Positions 5,444 through 8,321 of a stretch of 8,321 nucleotides of DNA are shown here, piece after piece. The position numbers and the translations under genes are program-made. This stretch comes from Myxococcota bacterium (GTDB taxonomy: Bacteria > Myxococcota > Polyangia > GCA-2747355 > JAKLHH01). Under the pieces are notes generated by a model. It ran no database searches. It worked only from the letters and a program-made list of their open reading frames with translations, and was not told the origin of the DNA. The stretch lies in contig JAKLHH010000276.1 of assembly GCA_022710245.1 (NCBI GenBank), forward strand, positions 1 through 8,321, given 5' to 3'. Positions within the stretch are counted from its first letter, which is position 1. Each line of letters begins with the position of its first letter.

Positions 5444-7192
5444 ATGCGGAACCTCGAGCTCCTGGGGGTGCTGCTAGTGGTCTGTACCATCGCAGCGTGC
5501 GAAGGCGGGAGCAGCACCCCGCCGACGACGTGCGGACCATCCAACTGCGTCGGCTGCTGCGACACCACGGGCAAGTGCATCGTGCCTGGCAGCCTGAGCG
5601 ACGCCAAGTGCGGCATGAGCGGCGCGGCCTGCCAGGCCTGTGCTGGCGACGAGAGGTGTCAGCTCGGCTCCTGCCAGAAGACGAGCGCCACCTGCACCCC
5701 AAGCACCTGCCCGACGGGTTGCTGCTCGGGCGACATGTGCGTCCCGGGTGACACCGGCTCAGCCTGCGGCAAGGGCGGGGCGGCCTGCGCCATCTGCACC
5801 AGCACCGAGACCTGCACCTCGAACAAGTGCGCGGCCAAGGCCTGCGACGCGACCAGCTGCCCGAACGGCTGCTGCTATCAGGGCGTGTGCATGCCGGGCT
5901 CGAACCCCGGCCTCTGCGGCAAGGGCGGCGTCACCTGCAAGGCCTGCGGCAACGGCGAGCAGTGCCAGAGCCAGGAGTGCAAGGCGGTGGCCTGCAACGC
6001 CACCACCTGCGCGGGCAAGTGCTGCGACGCGAAGGGCAACTGCGTCCCCGGCACGACCGAGGCCGCCTGCGGCAACACGGGCGCGACCTGCACCACCTGC
6101 GGCAACAACCAGAGCTGCCAGGCCGGTACCTGCAAGGACATCACGGTCAAGTGCGACGCGACCAGCTGCCCGAGCGGCTGCTGCGACAAGAACGGCAACT
6201 GCGCGCCGGGCAACACCGCGACGGCCTGCGGCTCCGGCGGCACCGCCTGTCAGACCTGCGGCACTGGCCTCGGCTGCTCGAACGCCAAGTGCACCTGCAC
6301 GCCGACCTCCTGCTCGACGGGCTGCTGCCAGGGCGACACCTGCAAGGCGGGGAGCGAGAACTCCGCCTGCGGCAAGAACGGCCAGGCGTGCACCTCCTGC
6401 TCCGGCGCCACGGCTTGCTCCGCCGGGAGCTGCCAGTCGGGCTGCTCCTACCTCACCTGCGCCGGCTGCTGCGATGCCTCGAAGGTCTGCCACGACCCGG
6501 CCAACTCGAGCAACTGCGGTCTCTTCGGGAACACCTGCTCGGCCTGCAGCGGGAGCAACATCTGCGACCCGTACGCGGGTAACTGCAACGACGACAGCAA
6601 GTGCGATACGACGACCTGCGCGAGCGGCTGCTGCAAGAACGGGAGCTGCCAGACGGGCAAGGTCGACTCGGCCTGCGGCGACGGCGGCTATACCTGCGAG
6701 ACCTGCGGCGGGGCGAGCGCGCCTCACCTCTTCTGCGGGACCGACCCGTACTGGGGCCGCCAGTGCATCGCCAACAACAACTCGACCTGGGACATGATGA
6801 TCGATCACGTCGAGGTGCGGGCGAAGGACGCCAGCGGCAACCCGGTCGTCTGGGACAGCTTCCTCGAGGGCGACGCGCCGCCGGAGATGTACGTCAAGGT
6901 GACGGTCGCCGGGGTGAGCGCGCAGAGCAAGGCCGCGCCAGAGGGCTACACGGCCGACTTCAACGCGGCCTACCTGCTGACCGCCAAGTCGTCCGACCTG
7001 CAGGCCAAGATCCACTTCGAGATCTACGACTCGGACATCTTCTTCGGGGATCAGAAGATCGTCGCCTGCGATGACGTGATCTACCCGGCCGAGCTGAAGT
7101 CCGGCCTCATCACGCTGAGCTCGTGCAGCAGCGACCCGAGCAACCTCGACTTCATCGAGATCCGGTTCAAGTTCAAGGTCAAGACGCCGTAG
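5444..7192 (+). CDS. Cysteine-rich modular lipoprotein with C2-like C-terminal domain
   Basis: The 582-residue protein starts with a short hydrophobic signal (residues 4-18) and a lipobox IAAC with Cys19, so it should be lipid-anchored, probably on the cell envelope; the n-region is weakly charged (one Arg). Residues 30-441 are eight modules, each with ten cysteines in the order C-x4-C-x(2-3)-CC-...-C-...-CG-...-C-x2-C-...-C-...-C, as in CTPSTCPTGCC. That makes 80 cysteines, presumably in intramodule disulfides formed after export. Residues about 449-582 are cysteine-poor and beta-rich; EMYVKVTV and FEIYDSDIFFGDQKI resemble strands and a Ca2+-binding loop of C2 domains (D529, D531, D536), with a possible disulfide C542-C561. 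The architecture suggests a rigid stalk with a binding head. I do not recognise a named family. It stands alone, divergent from the HEAT-like gene. Confidence 0.85.
   Translation: MRNLELLGVLLVVCTIAACEGGSSTPPTTCGPSNCVGCCDTTGKCIVPGSLSDAKCGMSGAACQACAGDERCQLGSCQKTSATCTPSTCPTGCCSGDMCVPGDTGSACGKGGAACAICTSTETCTSNKCAAKACDATSCPNGCCYQGVCMPGSNPGLCGKGGVTCKACGNGEQCQSQECKAVACNATTCAGKCCDAKGNCVPGTTEAACGNTGATCTTCGNNQSCQAGTCKDITVKCDATSCPSGCCDKNGNCAPGNTATACGSGGTACQTCGTGLGCSNAKCTCTPTSCSTGCCQGDTCKAGSENSACGKNGQACTSCSGATACSAGSCQSGCSYLTCAGCCDASKVCHDPANSSNCGLFGNTCSACSGSNICDPYAGNCNDDSKCDTTTCASGCCKNGSCQTGKVDSACGDGGYTCETCGGASAPHLFCGTDPYWGRQCIANNNSTWDMMIDHVEVRAKDASGNPVVWDSFLEGDAPPEMYVKVTVAGVSAQSKAAPEGYTADFNAAYLLTAKSSDLQAKIHFEIYDSDIFFGDQKIVACDDVIYPAELKSGLITLSSCSSDPSNLDFIEIRFKFKVKTP
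5531..6766 (+). repeat. Eight coding repeats of a ten-cysteine module
   Basis: Modules begin at residues 30, 84, 134, 184, 237, 285, 334 and 387, with periods of 46-54 residues. Each has exactly ten cysteines by my count. The last is stretched near its end (about 55 residues, with LFCGTDPYWGRQC). DNA similarity is patchy, but modules 3 and 5 share a 33-nt stretch (5843-5875 and 6152-6184) with one mismatch, suggesting module duplication or exchange rather than only ancient divergence. Confidence 0.88.
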
Positions 7193-7204
7193 TCTCCGCG
7201 GCCT

Positions 7205-7230
7205 CCCTCCGCTCTCACCCTCCGCTCTCA
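7205..7230 (+). repeat. Perfect 13-nt tandem duplication in the intergenic spacer
   Basis: CCCTCCGCTCTCA occurs twice with no gap (7205-7217, 7218-7230), just after the stop codon of the cysteine-rich gene, in a pyrimidine-rich tract that runs to about 7260. No hairpin with a T-tract is visible, so I do not call an intrinsic terminator. The rest of the 7193-7428 spacer holds no gene I can support. Confidence 0.85.
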
Positions 7231-7265
7231 CCGACCTCCCTCGCCCCTCACCTCCGTCCCGCCTG

Positions 7266-7271
7266 TTGACA
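7266..7271 (+). promoter_or_regulatory. Isolated TTGACA, possible -35 box
   Basis: TTGACA matches the sigma-70 -35 consensus fully, but the region 16-18 nt downstream is GC-rich with no -10 box. The nearest A/T-containing match (GCTACT, 7296-7301) is too far, at 24 nt spacing. A small inverted repeat, GCAGG (7272-7276) and CCTGC (7282-7286), follows directly. It may be an activator-dependent or other-sigma promoter for the gene at 7429, or chance. Confidence 0.25.
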
Positions 7272-7417
7272 GCAGGGGGCTCCTGCACCCGCCAGGCTAC
7301 TCGGGGTACCGCTGCAGGACGCCTCGCGTACCCGGCCAACCCCCCGTGGACCCAGCAGATCGCTCCGGACCACCGGCGGTACCGGAGTTGCAGCACGTAG
7401 CGCTCAACCTGGTTCAG

Positions 7418-7426
7418 GTGGAGGAG
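7418..7426 (+). promoter_or_regulatory. Shine-Dalgarno region of the right-edge lipoprotein gene
   Basis: GTGGAGGAG lies 2 nt before the ATG at 7429. The GGAGG core within it is at acceptable spacing and supports that start. Confidence 0.6.
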
Positions 7427-7428
7427 AC

Positions 7429-8321
7429 ATGCGCCCCCAGATCCTCGTGGTCCCCGCCCTCGCCGGCTCCCTGCTCTGTGCCGCCTCCCTGCTCTGCGGT
7501 TGCCAGACCGACGGCAGCGCCGAGGACGAGAACGTGATCGCGCCCGCGGGCAAGGAAGACAACTACTTCTCCAACACCGCGCAGGAGTACCGCGCCAGCA
7601 CGGTGATCAACGTCGAGCTGGACGAGAGCTTCAAGGACAGGACGGCCGAGGAGCGCGCCGACCGCGCCCGCCGCATCATCGAGGGCAAGACCCGCCAGAT
7701 CGGCTGGTTCCTCCACCTCTTCCTGATCGACAAGGAGAGCGGCCACGGCGCCACCGCGGCCGACTACGGCGGCGTGCGCGCGATGGTGCTCGACGGCTCC
7801 TACGAGAGCGACACGGTGAAGGTCGACCCGGAGAACCCGCTCAAGTTCTCCGCCGCCTTCGCCGTGCAGGTCGGCGGCACCAAGGAGCTGCTGAAGAAGA
7901 TCCGCTCCAAGCTGAGCCTCGCGGCCGACGCGACCAGCTTCCCGCTGCAGATGGCGAAGATCTCCAACGACAGCGTGATCTACTTCTCCTCCTCGGGCTA
8001 CAGCGCCGGCAAGTGGTCGCCCACCAGCTGCGGCTGCGAGCTGGAGACGGTGGACCTCAAGCTCGACCCGATCCCGCCCTCGAACGACGCCTACCTCCAC
8101 TATGATCGCTACCTCGAGGACGGCGTGATGGACATCAGCGTCCACGCCGGCTGGGACTACCACGCGCGCTACGACCTCACCCACTCCCGCACGCTCTACA
8201 ACTGGCTCGTCAGCGCCGGCTTCAAGGCGCCCGCCGAGAGCTACGAGAAGTACAAGCGCCTCTCTGGCCCGCTGACCAGGAAGGGGCTGGTGAACGGCCG
8301 CGAGATCGAGATGCGGGTCAC
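7429..8321 (+). CDS. Predicted lipoprotein of unknown family, cut by right edge
   Basis: The frame is open from the ATG at 7429 to the window end (297 codons plus 2 nt), so the C-terminus is missing. Residues 5-22 are a hydrophobic signal segment, followed by LCGC, an acceptable lipobox with Cys25 as the lipidated residue; the mature part begins with an acidic, flexible stretch. Residues 41-55 (GKEDNYFSNTAQEY) precede mixed alpha/beta sequence with no catalytic motif I can identify. A CGC pair (C201, C203) and a His/Tyr/Trp-rich stretch (YLHYDRYLEDGVMDISVHAG, 222-241, then WDYHARYDLTHSR) stand out. I have a vague memory of similar uncharacterised myxobacterial lipoproteins, but no name or function. 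It is 236 nt from the cysteine-rich gene on the same strand; that gap allows a separate promoter. Confidence 0.8.
   Translation, partial: MRPQILVVPALAGSLLCAASLLCGCQTDGSAEDENVIAPAGKEDNYFSNTAQEYRASTVINVELDESFKDRTAEERADRARRIIEGKTRQIGWFLHLFLIDKESGHGATAADYGGVRAMVLDGSYESDTVKVDPENPLKFSAAFAVQVGGTKELLKKIRSKLSLAADATSFPLQMAKISNDSVIYFSSSGYSAGKWSPTSCGCELETVDLKLDPIPPSNDAYLHYDRYLEDGVMDISVHAGWDYHARYDLTHSRTLYNWLVSAGFKAPAESYEKYKRLSGPLTRKGLVNGREIEMRV

Noticed and set aside
5307..5702. Upstream extension of the HEAT-like frame to an ATG at 5702
   Set aside because: The additional 132 residues are Arg/Ser/Cys-rich with no domain look, and they overlap antisense the signal peptide and first modules of the lipoprotein gene; the ATG at 5306 is preferred.
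7193..7265. Intrinsic terminator after the cysteine-rich gene
   Set aside because: Only a 4-bp GCCG/CGGC pairing overlapping the stop codon is seen, with no T-tract.
5759..7396. Minus-strand open frame of 545 codons antisense to the cysteine-rich gene
   Set aside because: Ala/Gly/Arg/Val-rich shadow of a repetitive gene; the plus frame has a Shine-Dalgarno, lipobox and regular cysteine spacing.
7414..8184. Minus-strand open frame of 256 codons
   Set aside because: Val/Ala/Gly/Leu-rich antisense shadow; the plus frame from 7429 has a signal peptide, lipobox and normal composition.

Overview
The window is high-GC DNA with strong G/C bias at third codon positions and long spurious antisense open frames. 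Together with lipoproteins rich in cysteine repeats and HEAT/HD-GYP-type regulators, this suggests a Myxococcota (deltaproteobacterial) chromosome. The organism call is an inference from protein style and rests on no marker gene.

Minus strand, read from about 5306 down to 1, is a probable four-gene operon. First is a 1045-residue HEAT-like protein with a very long low-complexity N-terminal half. It overlaps by 4 nt (ATGA) a 476-residue protein carrying a degenerate, probably inactive HD-GYP domain. After 67 nt comes a small plant-type [2Fe-2S] ferredoxin with an unusual N-terminal extension. After another 46 nt is the start of an unrecognised gene that runs off the left edge. The first two proteins appear to share a homologous domain and probably work as a pair in signalling or scaffolding. 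The link to the ferredoxin and the partial gene is positional only.

Plus strand, from 5444 to the right edge, holds two predicted lipoprotein genes. The first (582 aa) has eight modules of ten cysteines each, followed by a C2-like C-terminal domain. The second begins at 7429, is cut by the right edge, and belongs to no family I can name. The 137-nt divergent spacer (5307-5443) holds candidate promoters for both directions. The 236-nt spacer before the second lipoprotein gene holds a perfect 13-nt tandem duplication and an isolated TTGACA box.

The most notable features are a recently duplicated higher-order repeat coding for 13 GG-L-(E/D)-D-L motifs in the HEAT-like protein, the loss of most catalytic residues in its HD-GYP partner, and the 80-cysteine modular lipoprotein. 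I see no RNA genes, mobile elements, CRISPR arrays or clear intrinsic terminators.
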